From Paraspadella gotoi (lineage: Eukaryota; Chaetognatha), in NCBI GenBank assembly GCA_051294375.1, contig CM119264.1, positions 10,639,832-10,703,831 on the forward strand: a stretch of DNA of 64,000 bases. Reading direction: 5' to 3'. Under the pieces are notes generated by a model that was given only the letters and a program-made list of their open reading frames with translations, made no database searches and was not told the origin of the DNA. Both the position numbers and the translations under genes were made by a program. Shown here piece by piece: positions 1 through 14,080 of the stretch; within the stretch, counting starts at the first letter, position 1; every line of letters begins with the position of its first letter.

Positions 1-409
1 AAAAAAGAAATGATACATAAGTAAAAAAGAATGAAACAAAGAAACAAATTATAAAAGAAACAAAGAAGAAGCAAAGAAAGAAAAAAAGAAAGAAACAAAA
101 AAACAAAGAGAATTAAAAAAAGAGAAACTAAGGAAAAAAAGAAAGAANNNNNNNNNNNNNNNNNNNNNNNNNNNNNNNNNNNNNNNNNNNNNNNNNNNNN
201 NNNNNNNNNNNNNNNNNNNNNNNNNNNNNNNNNNNNNNNNNNNNNNNNNNNNNNNNNNNNNNNNNNNNNNNNNNNNNNNNNNNNNNNNNNNNNNNNNNNN
301 NNNNNNNNNNNNNNNNNNNNNNNNNNNNNNNNNNNNNNNNNNNNNNNNNNNNNNNNNNNNNNNNNNNNNNNNNNNNNNNNNNNNNNNNNNNNNNNNNNNN
401 NNNNNNNNN

Positions 410-444
<35 letters not shown>

Positions 445-2931
445 TGGGCGGGAAAGGAAAGGCCAGTGCGCGTTCACGTCAACCTCGATTAGTGGTGAAA
501 ATGTCCCGCCGATTAGTGACCTTTGACCCGAGAATTGAGTGGAATTGGCGGCGGGAGGGAGACAGAGNNNNNNNNNNNNNNNNNNNNNNNNNNNNNNNNN
601 NNNNNNNNNNNNNNNNNNNNNNNNNNNNNNNNNNNNNNNNNNNNNNNNNNNNNNNNNNNNNNNNNNNNNNNNNNNNNNNNNNNNNNNNNNNNNNNNNNNN
701 NNNNNNNNNNNNNNNNNNNNNNNNNNNNAAAGAAAGAAATGAAAGAATCGAGACAAAAAAGAAAATCTTTTCACTTCGGTCAATGAAGGAAATTATTCTT
801 GCGCAGAATTAAAAAAAAAAAAAAATTAAAAAAGGGTTACTTCCTTTTTCTTTCCTCCACGAAGGATCCTAAGATCCTTAGTAAGGATACACTTAATCAT
901 AAATGAAACTTTACATTTACATTAGTCCTCGATTTAACTAAATTACTGACGAAATGGATTCACTTCATTTCTCTGGCTGGAAATATGACGACGATAATGA
1001 AGACGTTGAATACGACAACGACGCCCACGGCGACAACGAGAACGACGATGACAAAATAATCTTGCGGGATATTTTTTTCCTTCGCGGTTTGTAGACTCAA
1101 CTCGTGACTAAGACGAACGAGAGAGTTATGGCGGAGATTGAAAAGAAGTCATTTACGCCGAGGGATTTTCTCTCTTTCCTCCTTTTCCTCCCTTTCTCTT
1201 TTCTTTTTCCACTTCCCAGTCTCTCCTCACTTCCGTCTGAACTTCGTACTCTTGATCGCCTCCTTCTTTATCTCACTCATCTTTTTCTCCCGCTTACCTC
1301 GGTGTGCCCGCCCACTCTCTTTATCTCTCTCCCTCCTTTCCTTTCCATTCATTTTAAAATCGTCCTTGGAACTTAATGTAGACTAGTAGTAACTCTGAAT
1401 AAAAAAAAAACGCCTAAAAAGAATGATTTTTAAAACTGGGAGAAAAAAAATTTACATGTGAGCCTTTATTTTTTTAGTTGAATTAGATTTTTTTTTTTTA
1501 AAAACGCGGAGAACGAATTGCCTTTCGTTTTCTTTTTATTTCCTTTCTTTCGCAGTAAAGGATTCTGATCATCACAATCATCAAAAAACCCAAACTGGCC
1601 ACCAGCATTTCCCAGCATTTCCCACCCCCCTCCATTTTGATTTTTGATATTTCGGTTTTTCGTTCTTCCCAATCTTCTCCACTACAACCAACTCAATCCA
1701 CCCCAGCCCCCTGTCTCTCTGGCACGTCTTTTCCCCGCTGGACCATTTTCTTTATCCCCTCTTCGCCTCGCGCGTGGTCTCCCGCGAGGGAAGGGGAGAG
1801 AAAAAGGAAGAGAAAAGGGAGAGAAAAAGGAAGGGAAAAGGGAGAGAAAAAGAAAGAGAAATGGGAGAGAAAAAGGAAGAGAAAGGGGAGAGAAAAAGGA
1901 AGAGAAAGGGGAGAGAAAAAGGAAGGGAAAGGAAGAGAAAGGGGATAGAAAAAGGAAGGAATAAAAGAGAGAGAAAAAGAAAGAGAAAGGAGAGAGAAAA
2001 ATGAAGGTAAAGGGAGGAGGGTTGTCGAGTAAACGAAGCAAATGAAAAGAAAAGTGAGATGGAAGGAATGAAAGGAAAGGAAGAGATGAAAAGGGAAGAC
2101 GAATTAAACTATATAAAAAAGAAAGCAGAGCGGGAAAGTGGGGATGGGACAATTTCTTTGGTGTCATAATCGGGCAAAGGAAGCGCAAAGAAAAGAGGAG
2201 AGACGAGGGAAAGGAAAGGTAAGGAATCGGATGGAAAGGCCAAAGATCTGAGGCCAAATTTATGAAAGGAAAAAGATTGAAAAGCGAATCCAATTCTTTT
2301 TCTTTTTCTTTTGACGCGAAGCCTGAGAAGCGACCCGAGCGAAGATCCGGTGGAATCCACTGTTACATCTCCACTCAACCACTCAACTACACATGCGTCC
2401 GCGTTCTGTACGCCCTCTCACGCCCAAATGACTGCCCTCTCACTCCCTAATATCCGCCCTCTCACGCCCCAATGTCTGCTCCTTCACGCGCTCCTTTCGC
2501 GTTTCCCCGTTCGCCTCGTTTTATTTTAAGTTTTCCAACCAAACTCCCGCTGAGTCGCGAGTCAAAACATCTCCCATCATCCTCACCGCAAGATGGCTCC
2601 TATCACTGATCGTCTCTGACTCACCCCTTTCCCGCGATTCACTCACCCGACTGACGTTTATTTCTCTATACTTACCATCGATTTGCTCCGTTCCGTTGCT
2701 ATTAGTAGCCAATAACCATCAAAACCGGTTTTCTCCAATGTCCGGAACTATTAGCTTACAATTCGTACTCACTCGCCATTCACCACCAACCATTCACGCT
2801 CTCTCTTCACTCCACATTCCGCGTCATCGTCCCAATAAATCGAGGCCTTCAATTTCCCTTCCTCTTATTCTCCACTTATCTTACTTTTTCTCACTGCTTA
2901 TATTTCCAATACTCTTTACTCTTCCGTCATT

Positions 2932-2933
<2 letters not shown>

Positions 2934-2995
<62 letters not shown>
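2934..2995 (+). repeat. (CT)n microsatellite
   Basis: About 61 bases of nearly perfect CT. Confidence 0.97.
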
Positions 2996-2998
<3 letters not shown>

Positions 2999-3629
2999 CC
3001 AGAGCGTCGCTAAGACTTTTAGCCTCGCCAAGGGCCACGCCTCAAAGGCCAACGCAAACGCCATAAAAGAGGATGTTTGCTCGATGGAAAGCGTGCGGCA
3101 AATTGACGGCCAACGCCGGCAGATGCAGTCAAACGCGACCATGAGCACCCAAGCCCAAGACCTCTGTATGCCGTAAATCTTGGAGGCATGAGAGAAACTG
3201 ATACTGGATAGGATGATTAAAGATAAGCGATTATGAGACGATATGATATCTCATGATAAGGACGCTGTTATCAGCATCAGATATTAGTAGTCAAGCGTCA
3301 ACCAATTATCTTACACTCTTCCTAATCTTTCTCCTTCTAATCTAGATGCTGATCTTCTTCTCTCTCCTTTCATCTTTCTCTTTGCCTCTTTCTAATTCCA
3401 GCTCCGCACTTATTTTTCAGATTAAAGCCCGACGGACAGACAAAAAACGTTTCCACGCGACTATAAAGAAGAAAGGACTGAAACCTGTGCCGGTTAAAAC
3501 TAGCAAACTTTGGTCGGGTGCCAGGATATGGATCTCCGCGGTGCCAAACATTTTCCCTAACCGTGATATCTGGCCTCCTGCAGAGTGGTCATATCTACTG
3601 TTCGGTCGCCAGTGTGTGTGGCTGGTGTT

Positions 3630-3805
3630 GAGAGAGAGGAGAGGTAGAGAGAGAGAGAGAGAGAGAAGAGAGAGAGAATGAGGAGAGAGAGGAGAGAGAG
3701 AAGGAGAGAGGAGAGAGAGAAGAGATGGTCATCGACTTATTTCGGGTGCGCGCGTAGAGGACGAGAAACGAGAGTGGCAGAGAGAGAGGAAGAGAGTGAG
3801 GAAGA

Positions 3806-3836
<31 letters not shown>

Positions 3837-3880
3837 TGAGAGAGAGAGAGAGGAGAGAGAAGAGAGAAAGAAATATTCCT
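3630..3880 (+). repeat. Imperfect (GA)n microsatellite
   Basis: Two GA-rich tracts (about 3630-3725 and 3778-3875) split by about 50 bases of mixed sequence. Confidence 0.9.
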
Positions 3881-4295
3881 CCGAAAAACGCGGAAAAGAG
3901 ATTAATTATTAATTAATTTCGGGCTTCAGAGGTTATGATTTCCTGAGATCGTCATCATTTATCTTCCTACATTTTCAAATAATAAAAACTCGTCTCCCCG
4001 AGCCTTAGGGGATTTTTATTTTTATTTTTTTCAAACTACGATATTCTGACAAGACGACGCGCTTCGTTCCTCCGCCCTCCGTCCGCGAGATCGAATTCCT
4101 CAGATGAAAAACTGAACTGCCTTTTTTTCCCTCTCATATCCTCGGTCTCCGCACAAAGGAAATCCCAACAGCAAATTATCTAATCTTTTCTTTTCCTCTT
4201 CTCCTCATCCATCTTCCACTTCTGGAAACCGGAGAATCCTCTCCTCGGCCGCGCAGGGAGTGAACCGTCGCGCCGCCGCTCTGTCCACATTCGCT

Positions 4296-5411
4296 NNNNN
4301 NNNNNNNNNNNNNNNNNNNNNNNNNNNNNNNNNNNNNNNNNNNNNNNNNNNNNNNNNNNNNNNNNNNNNNNNNNNNNNNNNNNNNNNNNNNNNNNNNNNN
4401 NNNNNNNNNNNNNNNNNNNNNNNNNNNNNNNNNNNNNNNNNNNNNNNNNNNNNNNNNNNNNNNNNNNNNNNNNNNNNNNNNNNNNNNNNNNNNNNNNNNN
4501 NNNNNNNNNNNNNNNNNNNNNNNNNNNNNNNNNNNNNNNNNNNNNNNNNNNNNNNNNNNNNNNNNNNNNNNNNNNNNNNNNNNNNNNNNNNNNNNNNNNN
4601 NNNNNNNNNNNNNNNNNNNNNNNNNNNNNNNNNNNNNNNNNNNNNNNNNNNNNNNNNNNNNNNNNNNNNNNNNNNNNNNNNNNNNNNNNNNNNNNNNNNN
4701 NNNNNNNNNNNNNNNNNNNNNNNNNNNNNNNNNNNNNNNNNNNNNNNNNNNNNNNNNNNNNNNNNNNNNNNNNNNNNNNNNNNNNNNNNNNNNNNNNNNN
4801 NNNNNNNNNNNNNNNNNNNNNNNNNNNNNNNNNNNNNNNNNNNNNNNNNNNNNNNNNNNNNNNNNNNNNNNNNNNNNNNNNNNNNNNNNNNNNNNNNNNN
4901 NNNNNNNNNNNNNNNNNNNNNNNNNNNNNNNNNNNNNNNNNNNNNNNNNNNNNNNNNNNNNNNNNNNNNNNNNNNNNNNNNNNNNNNNNNNNNNNNNNNN
5001 NNNNNNNNNNNNNNNNNNNNNNNNNNNNNNNNNNNNNNNNNNNNNNNNNNNNNNNNNNNNNNNNNNNNNNNNNNNNNNNNNNNNNNNNNNNNNNNNNNNN
5101 NNNNNNNNNNNNNNNNNNNNNNNNNNNNTGTTGAGTCAGGTAATTTAACAAGCATTGCCATTCCTCGGTTCTTTTGCCATGTTTAATACTAGTCTAGTTT
5201 AAGAAAGTAACGAAATCNNNNNNNNNNNNNNNNNNNNNNNNNNNNNNNNNNNNNNNNNNNNNNNNNNNNNNNNNNNNNNNNNNNNNNNNNNNNNNNNNNN
5301 NNNNNNNNNNNNNNNNNNNNNNNNNNNNNNNNNNNNNNNNNNNNNNNNNNNNNNNNNNNNNNNNNNNNNNNNNNNNNNNNNNNNNNNNNNNNNNNNNNNN
5401 NNNNNNNNNNN
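4296..5411. other. Assembly gaps
   Basis: N runs at 4296-5128 (833 bases) and 5218-5411, separated by 89 known bases. The GC-rich left flank (4225-4295) could be the edge of a CpG-rich promoter or exon. Confidence 0.95.
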
Positions 5412-6481
5412 AGGCAAATATGAGATCCGCTGTCGCCGCCGTAAAGGACCCCCCCGTCGCCGTTTTCACCTGTTTATTATCATTTTATGGGTTTTTGCTC
5501 TCGCCCGTCGTGACGTCATCGTTTGTCATTCATTCCGCGGGATGAATGGAGTTCCCCGACATTGTGACGGGAGCTGTCGTCGTTGTCGTCGTTGTCGTCG
5601 GCTTTGTTGATCGAAAAGTGGGCGGATCACGGGGACCGTGGCGTTGTTGTCGTCGTTGTCGTCGTTTTCGCCCTCGTTGTCGAGGTCATAGCTTATGAGG
5701 TTGATCGTTGAACGTTGATTCGACTGATTCGACTGATTCGACTGTTAACCGAGGCGTCTTTAGCTTTTTTTTCCCATTTTCTTTGTGATGTCGTATTTTT
5801 CGTTTCTTCTCTTTTATCGATAAACAATAAAACAGGAAAAAAAAACGAGTTTGCTCTTCCTAGAACAGAAAACGTTTTGTTTTCAGCGATGACGATTTTT
5901 TGTTCTCGTTCGACTTTTTAAATTTTTTCTTTGGATTCTCTTTAAAATGTTCTTTAAAAAAATCTTTTCTGTCAAAACGACAAAAGTCGGTTGATATTCC
6001 TCACCGCGCGACGAGTTTTGTCTGGGGAAAAGGTTAAAAAAAAAAAGCAGAGTTAGATGAAAAGAAAGAGGAAAAAAAAGGGAGAATAATTGAGGAGGAA
6101 AAAGTAAAAAAGAAGGAAAGAACTTTGGTCGATTTATTTTCTTTGTCCCTTATTTTTTTTTCCTCGGTTGTACTGGAAATGAAATGGGGCTTAGCCGACC
6201 AGGACCTCGCTCCGTGTTAGCTCAATCGATATGCGCGGGCCGGGCCTGAGCCGGGCCGACGAGTGCTGTGGAAGCCTAGAGTCGGTGGGGGGGGGTGGGG
6301 GGGCGGGACGGAAGAGGAGACGGAGTCGTGGACGGAAACGCCCAGCCCACTTTCGAGTTACTCTCCTTTTCTTTTCTTTTCTTTTCTTTTCTTTTCTTTT
6401 ACTCCCTCTGTTTTGAAAGTTCTTCTCGCTTACTCTCGAAACTAGTTTTTTTTCTTTCTCTCTTCCTTTCTTTCTTTTTTT

Positions 6482-6569
<88 letters not shown>

Positions 6570-9500
6570 TTTTTCTTTCTTTATTTCTTTCGTTCACTTT
6601 TTTTTGCTTTCTTTTGTTCTTTCTTTCGTTTTTTCTTTTTTATTTCTTTCTAAATTTCTACATTTCTTTTTTTCCACTCGTAATTTTTTTCTTCTTTTTT
6701 TTTCTTTCTCTTTCGTTCTTTTGTTCTTTCTGCTTTTTCTCTCTTTTTTTATTCCGTTCTAAATTTTTTTCTTTCTTTTTTTCTTTCTCGCTTCCAAAAC
6801 CTCAACCAAGTGATAGTCTTCGACGTCGTCGTCGTCGTCGTCGTCGTCTTCGTCGTCGTCGTCTCCTCCCATACCTTCCATCCTTTGCCTCCCGCGGCTC
6901 GTCAAAACCGCGTCGATCCCTTTAATGACACCCGAGACGAAATCCACAGCCCAACTGGTTTTAGACATCGTCGTTGTCGACGTCATCGTCGTCGTCTTTC
7001 CTCTTTCCTCTTTCCTATTTTATTTCCTACCTTTCACCCCCTCAGACTTTCGTCATCAACCCGCCCCCTATCGTCGCGCCGTCGCGCCATCTACTCCGTC
7101 CACCTCACTTTCGCCCTCCACGCCCTCTCGCTCATCTCGCGCAAAACAATTCCTCCTCCACGTCGAGGCTCACTATTTCCTGGTCTGGATCTAAAACCGC
7201 CAATAACAACAACGACGAAGAGGACAAGGACCTCGACGCTCGCTGGCGCGCGTGCTCTTCCGAGTTTTCTTTATCGTCTTCTTTATCGCTTGATATTAAT
7301 CTCGTGCATTTTGGCGAGTCGCTTCTCTCGGCGGCGAAAGCGTCTCCCGGTCTTACGGTTTGAAAATCAAAGCGATGGAGTCAAAGACAGTGAGATTTTC
7401 TTCTCCTTTTTTTTACATTTCTTTTTCTACTTAACACTTTTCCTCTCTCTGTCNNNNNNNNNNNNNNNNNNNNNNNNNNNNNNNNNNNNNNNNNNNNNNN
7501 NNNNNNNNNNNNNNNNNNNNNNNNNNNNNNNNNNNNNNNNNNNNNNNNNNNNNNNNNNNNNNNNNNNNNNNNNNNNNNNNNNNNNNNNNNNNNNNNNNNN
7601 NNNNNNTTCCTGACATCACACCGGTCGCCATATCACCCCACAGCCTCCCTCACCAGTCACCAATCACCTGTTTTTCTCAATTCCCCTCATTTTCCTCCGC
7701 CTCGCCTTTTAGCCCAACCCTCCGCTCGTCAAATGTCTTTCTTCCTTCAGTCGATCACTAATTTGTGCCGCGTTCGTGAATCCGTTTCTCTCGTTGTTTG
7801 TTTGTTGTTTCCTTTCACATCTCTCTCTCTCTCTCTCTNNNNNNNNNNNNNNNNNNNNNNNNNNNNNNNNNNNNNNNNNNNNNNNNNNNNNNNNNNNNNN
7901 NNNNNNNNNNNNNNNNNNNNNNNNNNNNNNNNNNNNNNNNNNNNNNNNNNNNNNNNNNNNNNNNNNNNNNNNNNNNNNNNNNNNNNNNNNNNNNNNNATA
8001 ACTACACAAACACCGAATAAAATTCCGACCAAACAAAACCAAGAAATAAAGAAAATGTACCCGAGTAAAAAATAAATTATACGACCTCACTTTCCCCCCC
8101 AATTTTAAATTCGGATATTTTCCGGCGCTGCAGTTGCTCTTCTGCTGCGCTTCCGCGCTGCGGCTGCCTCAGCGTAGCTTTACGTACATCTCTTGTTTTC
8201 TCTGTACATTTCATTTGATTTTTTTCTTCTAACTCATCTTCCGTATCCATAATCATAATATCTTAATAAATAAGTACATATATACTAGCGACTCGTTTAT
8301 CTTTTTCCCAATTCGTATGAAATTGATAAAATTGATATAAAAATTAACCATTCATTCGACGAACGAGCCACATTGCCCCAGATTTCGGGCAGTCTCCGCT
8401 CTCGATCATTTACCGTAAATTACAATTTCAATTTCTCGGAAAATCTCAATTGCGATCTTGATTTCCTCTCTCATTTCCTCTCCTCTTTTCATGTCTCCTC
8501 TTTCTAATCATTTTCTCATTTGCTTCCTCCATTTCTCCTTTTTTCCTTCAATGAAATCCAAAGCTTAACTTTAATTCATTGGTTTTCCTTTCCTCGTTTC
8601 CTCATCTTCCTTCTCCTCACCTCGCTCGTCTCATTCCTCTTCCTCCTCTCTCTTCCTCCCCCTCTGTTCCTTTCCTCCTCTCTCCCTTTGATAAGCGTCA
8701 AAAACGTCGNNNNNNNNNNNNNNNNNNNNNNNNNNNNNNNNNNNNNNNNNNNNNNNNNNNNNNNNNNNNNNNNNNNNNNNNNNNNNNNNNNNNNNNNNNN
8801 NNNNNNNNNNNNNNNNNNNNNNNNNNNNNNNNNNNNNNNNNNNNNNNNNNNNNNNNNNNNNNNNNNNNNNNNNNNNNNNGAGAGAGAGAGAGTGGGGAAA
8901 AAGTTTTTACGGCTTTTACAGTCTCTCTCGCAAATCCTTAAATATTTAATTCTATTTCACCTTTAGTTTTGGTTAGACTATTGGCTAGTAATTTTAAATA
9001 CTCTCTAACACACTTTCAAAAACGTTTCGGTTTTCATCTCAAACATCAGTTAGTTCGTTCTGTTTGTGTCTAAAAATTACCAACGCAATTTGTGCTGACG
9101 CCTCTGTTTGATTTTTTTTTTTTGCCATTGTTACCGTTCCATGTCATTATCCATTCTTGCCCCTCACCGGTCGGTCTTTCCTCTTCGGTCAGATCAACGG
9201 TCCTATCCCAGACCCTTCAGGCCATTAAGCTTCCACCATTAGGGAGGAAGCCATGCGTCTCGCTAATGCGCTCTTTTAGTTAAAAATAATTAAACAATAT
9301 GGAAGCAAAATAAAAATAAAAGTACTTTAAATTTAAAATACCAGTTAAAAGAATTAAGATGTCTAATGAAAGTTTAAAAAAAACGCTATAAAAAATATTA
9401 AAATTCAATTAGTCTTTCGCATCGTTGTACTTATTGGTCCTTGTTTCCAATAAAAACCAGACAGCGGCGTAACATCATTTTCTTTGTTGCGAAAATCATT

Positions 9501-10649
9501 TCCGTTTTTTTTATTATGAATTTCTTTTACTCAAAGCTACGATTAAGAGCAACGACCAAGCATGGCCTTTTTATGAAATATGAAAATGATTTGAAAAAAC
9601 AATGATAGATATGTAACGAGAAAGAAGTTAATGATATTAAAACGCTCGATGTGAGATTGATGCTAAGTGTAAGAACAAAAACAGTTAGGATCGAGAGAAA
9701 AAAGTTCAAGCGTCGACCAGAACAATAATTTTACATACGTTATTGTCTTTTCTGTTTACTTAGCTCCACAACCGAGCTGTCTCTCCGTTTAACTTCTCCA
9801 TTATTTTTTTTCCTTTCCCACTTTTTATCCCATAGAAATCTATTCTTCGGGTGAAGCCACAGATGTTCGGCCATCGCGTGCCAGTTTGGCGACGCTTCTC
9901 TTTCCTTACCATCTCCGTCGCGCCTNNNNNNNNNNNNNNNNNNNNNNNNNNNNNNNNNNNNNNNNNNNNNNNNNNNNNNNNNNNNNNNNNNNNNNNNNNN
10001 NNNNNNNNNNNNNNNNNNNNNNNNNNNNNNNNNNNNNNNNNNNNNNNNNNNNNNNNNNNNNNNNNNNNNNNNNNNNNNNNNNNNNNNNNNNNNNNNNNNN
10101 NNNNNNNNNNNNNNNNNNNNNNNNNNNNNATATTTGGCGAATATGAAGATTGTTTTGTTCGTTGTCTTGCTCGTTGTCTTGACAACACTATGTTTTTATT
10201 GATAGCTTGTTCTAGCTTAATTAAAGCCGCATTGTAGCATTTTTAAGTCTTTAAATTTCCTCATTGAATCAAGCACTATGAGTCTATGACTATATCAATA
10301 ATTTCTATAAAAATAGTATTCCATTAAGAACGTGAAACGTGCCTCAAATCCTTTTCGATCGATGACGACTTTGTTTTTTTCTTTTTTTGTCCATCTGACG
10401 CCGTGTGCCTTTTCCATTTTGATTTGCCTTTTCCACAACAAATTTTCAACTTTGGCGTATGTTTTTTTGTTTTTTTTTTCAGTATGAGTTTTAAGTAGGC
10501 GCCTTGAGTCCGGGGCCTCTTCCCAAATTTTTATTTAATTTAGGCGCCTTTTCCACGTCCATTTCAATTTCGGCGCCTGTTCGACCCCCCCCCCTGCCGA
10601 CGCCGTCAAAGGAGTTTCCTTGGATTTCCCTCGCGGTTTTCTCATCACA
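5412..10649. other. No gene supported; microsatellites and gaps
   Basis: GTCGTT repeats at about 5577-5680, a nine-base repeat GATTCGACT in three copies (5717-5744), T-rich DNA to 6800, and a GC-rich stretch at 6870-7340 with many short frames but no recognisable protein. Gaps at 7454-7606, 7839-7997, 8710-8879 and 9926-10129. From 9290 to 9730 it is plain AT-rich DNA. Confidence 0.55.
6365..6600 (+). repeat. (CTTTT)n and (CTTT)n microsatellites
   Basis: A pentanucleotide array at 6365-6400 and a tetranucleotide array at about 6465-6600, followed by T-rich DNA to 6790 and a (GTC)n array at about 6818-6870. Confidence 0.95.
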
Positions 10650-10946
10650 ATGGCGCCCAACGTTTATGTCCTTCGCTCTTCCANNNNNNNNNNNNNNNNN
10701 NNNNNNNNNNNNNNNNNNNNNNNNNNNNNNNNNNNNNNNNNNNNNNNNNNNNNNNNNNNNNNNNNNNNNNNNNNNNNNNNNNNNNNNNNNNNNNNNNNNN
10801 NNNNNNNNNNNNNNNNNNNNNNNNNNNNNNNNNNNNNNNNNNNNNNNNNNNNNNNCCGTTCGTCGCGTTCTTCGTCGCGTTCGTTAGTGACAGATCCACC
10901 TTTTTTCTTCATTCAATTCTTCGCCTGTTGTTCCATCCAGAGATGA
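10650..10946 (+). CDS. Possible first coding exon cut by a gap (uncertain)
   Basis: ATG at 10650 in a good context (A at -3, G at +4) begins MAPNVYVLRSS and runs into a gap at 10684-10855. Upstream, 10490-10610 carries repeated GGCGCC/TTCGGCGCC motifs that resemble E2F-type promoter sites. After the gap the frame cannot be tied to the start. Too little is visible to name a product. Confidence 0.2.
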   Translation: MAPNVYVLRSSXXXXXXXXXXXXXXXXXXXXXXXXXXXXXXXXXXXXXXXXXXXXXXXXXXXXXXXXXXRSSRSSSRSLVTDPPFFFIQFFACCSIQR

Positions 10947-11258
10947 CATCCTTGCTGACGTTTTGATGATGGATCGCAGTTGTCATACATTTTTTTGTAT
11001 CCATACCCAATGTTCAATCTTCTTTTCAATTTCGATCGCTGGGAGAATGCTATAATTTTTAAAAGAGGCATGAGTCACGTACTTACCACATATTTGAGGT
11101 CTCGTGTCTCTGCAAAACGCTGAAAAGTTGACGGTTAACTTCTACCTACCTCGTCGGTTTACAGTGAGATTTCCCAACGGAATTTAAACGAACTGACTCT
11201 GCTTACCTTACCATCATTTATCGCTTCGAAACATTTCGAATATCTCTTCCAGTTCCAT

Positions 11259-11270
11259 TGCGCATGCGCT
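11259..11270. promoter_or_regulatory. NRF-1-like site
   Basis: TGCGCATGCGCT contains the palindromic NRF-1 core GCGCATGCGC. A second copy is at 32432-32443 (TGCGCATGCGCC). Neither lies next to a gene I can support. Confidence 0.3.
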
Positions 11271-11979
11271 GTAAGAATTCAATGACTTGTCCAGACGCGT
11301 TGGACAGAGAAATTCATGGTCGATTGGGTTGTTTGAAAAGCGTCGTCCATCGTCTCTGCCCACGCAGAGATTCCTCGCTCATATCAGTTTAACGAGTTTT
11401 AGAACGGTTGAGTGCTTGTTTGCTTGCTTGGTTTCAATCAATGTAAGACAAAAAATCGGTAAGATTGGATAAATATCGTTCAGGTTGTCCGCCATGTACC
11501 CTAACAGTATCTCTCCTTTGCCACAAAAAAAAATTGCTTTTACTTTTACTTTTCCTTTTACTCTTTCCTATTTTTTTTTCCTCCCTTTACTTTCTCTTTT
11601 CCTTCAATTTTTTTCCCCTTCTTCCTAATTTTCCTCCCCTTCCTCCTCATTTTCCTCCCATTCTTCCTCATTTTCCCCCTATAAATCCTCAAATTCTTCC
11701 CCTTCTTCCTCATTTCCCCTCTTCTTTTTCATTTTCCTCCTCTTCTTCCTCATTTTCCTCCCTTTCTTCCTCAATTCCCCTCTTCTTTCTCATTTTCCTC
11801 CTCTTCTTCCTCATTTTCCTCCTCTTCCTCCTCATTTTCCTCCCCATTTTCCTCTTTCCTCCCCGACCCCAACAATCTCCACCATCATCGTTTCGTTCTC
11901 TATCTCTGATCCATTTACATCCTCATCTGTTCGGAGAGAAATATTTTTTTTCGCTCTCTCTCCGACAATCCGATAAATT

Positions 11980-12114
<135 letters not shown>

Positions 12115-13525
12115 CTGTGCTTACCGCTTCTGCTTCGCAGATGAAACACAAACTGAAATGTCTTTAATAATTTTGCGCTTGATTATTCAAATTAATGCTG
12201 ATTACTTTTGTTAAAAGCTATTTTTGAATCTAAATTTAAAAAAAACCGCGTGACATTATTACTAGAAACCAGACAACCTGAAAAGTTCATGGGCTATTAT
12301 AGCAGGGTGGTCTATCTAATTATCTATATCTATATTATGACAAGTTCAGTGGAGAATTAACTTATTACCTAATCGTAATTTTTGACTGACGAATAAAGCG
12401 CTGCGTCTGAAATAAGAAATCGAAGACATAAGCGAAGAAAGCGGAAACCAACTGGTAAAGATTCCCCGGCCCTCACTCTCCACTCACGCTCTTCCTTTTC
12501 GACCCGTTGTCCCTTTGTTTTTGTTTTATTGCCTTTTGCCTCCGGCGGCGAAGGGCAAGCGGGTGGCGACCTCTTTCGAGCCTCCGCTTCGAACAAAACC
12601 GTCGCCATATTGGAGTTAGATTTCGTCGTGAGGTGAATGGCTGAGTCCGGTGGGGCCGGTGCCCCCGAAATAAAGGGATTCAAGACAAGAGAAAAGAATA
12701 AGGGCAGGGGAAGCATGCACGACTTACGAGGACGTTCGTAGGGAGATTTTAAAAAAGAAGGGCGCGCCGAAATTGGTCAAGAAAAAACGAAGGGAATAAG
12801 GATCAAGGAAACTCATAAAGGGCAAACTCCGAAAGCGACCCCTTGGGGTCCTCGACAAAGAGCGAATCCAAATCGATCAGGGGCGTGGAGGGGCCGAGGG
12901 GTGTGGAGGGGAAAGGGTTGACGTTTTATGGACGAAAATATTTATTGGTGTTTTCGGTCTATTTATTGTTTTGCCTGAGAGGAGAGATATTGAGTTATCG
13001 AAAGCGAAGTTGGTTGGAGGCCTTGGTGTTTATTACGTTGTTATTGAACTGTTTAAGAGTCGAAGAGGATGTTGATGTGAAAATGTTAAAAAGATAACTT
13101 TGAAAGAGTAACATTTATATTTTTTTTCTTAATTTGCCAATAAAACATTTTATTTACTTGTTTAATGAGATCACCTTATTCTAAAAAAATATCTATTTCA
13201 TATAGTAATCCTAAACTTCCTTTTCTTTATCCAATTTAACAAAGTAATATTTTTTTATTAACCTTTAAACTTTAATCTCGTCGGATGTCGATTCAGAGTC
13301 AGCCAATGGCCAGAGAACTGTGATTATTGCGCAACCGTTGATAGATGTTTCGTTTTCCTTTTTTTTCCTTTCACGGGTTTGGCCATTGGAGCCCAAAAAT
13401 TTGTCTCTCTCTTTCCGATTCACATCGCAATTATTTCATCGTCTAGTCTTCGACCTTCAGCAGTAATTCTTACTAATGCGTTTTCTATCTGTGTCGAAGG
13501 TTATTAAACCTAAATTCCTAATTTA

Positions 13526-13558
<33 letters not shown>

Positions 13559-13847
13559 TTTAGTTAAAAAATTGTTTTTGTGACAATTTTTGTCTGACAG
13601 CACTGTTCCTCCATCAAGAAAGTAAAATTTTAAATCACTCATTCTCGTTATATTTATGAATCAAGAAAATCTTACTGTAGCCGAAATATTTTTTTTCTTC
13701 GTTCACCCTCAACACCCATATCGCCTAACCTCATTCCCCCCGCATTATTCGCTGCGTGAAAAAAAGTTCTCACTCTAACCCCTTCACCCTCATTTCCTCT
13801 TCCTTGATATCGAATGTCATGAAAATTTGCTTTCGCTCGTTGATATT

Positions 13848-14080
13848 CGGCGCCGCGTGAAGCGCGGGGAGTGACGCTGTGCGGCGCTGTGAGCCGTGAA
13901 GCGGCGTGGAGCGGAGGGAGTGACGCGAATTGGATTGATGCGGCGTGAAGCTGCTTGGGGCGGTTGGTATCGGCGCGGAGAAAATGTAGTGAATCGTCAT
14001 GTGGCGTGGAGCGACGTTGGGCCAGGTTTATCGGCGTCGTGCGGAGTGTAGCGGCGTGGAACGTGTCGAGTCGAGCGCCA
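13848..14080. repeat. GC-rich degenerate minisatellite
   Basis: Repeated variants of GGCGTGGAGCG / GGCGTGAAGCTGC about every 13-35 bases. On the minus strand they read as repeated Leu-His-Ala-Ala, which shows the periodicity but not a gene. Surrounding DNA is AT-rich. Confidence 0.6.

Larger units (their letters stand above)
1..4295. other. Gene-poor low-complexity region with gaps
   Basis: A/G-rich and T/C-rich stretches, an AAAG repeat interrupted by gaps (148-409 and 568-728), purine-rich DNA at 1780-2010, and the CT and GA arrays listed separately. I see no coding sequence. Confidence 0.6.

Noticed and set aside
1682-2293. 203-codon minus-strand Phe/Ser/Leu-rich frame
   Set aside because: Built on purine-rich low-complexity DNA; no domain, no splice or start signal.
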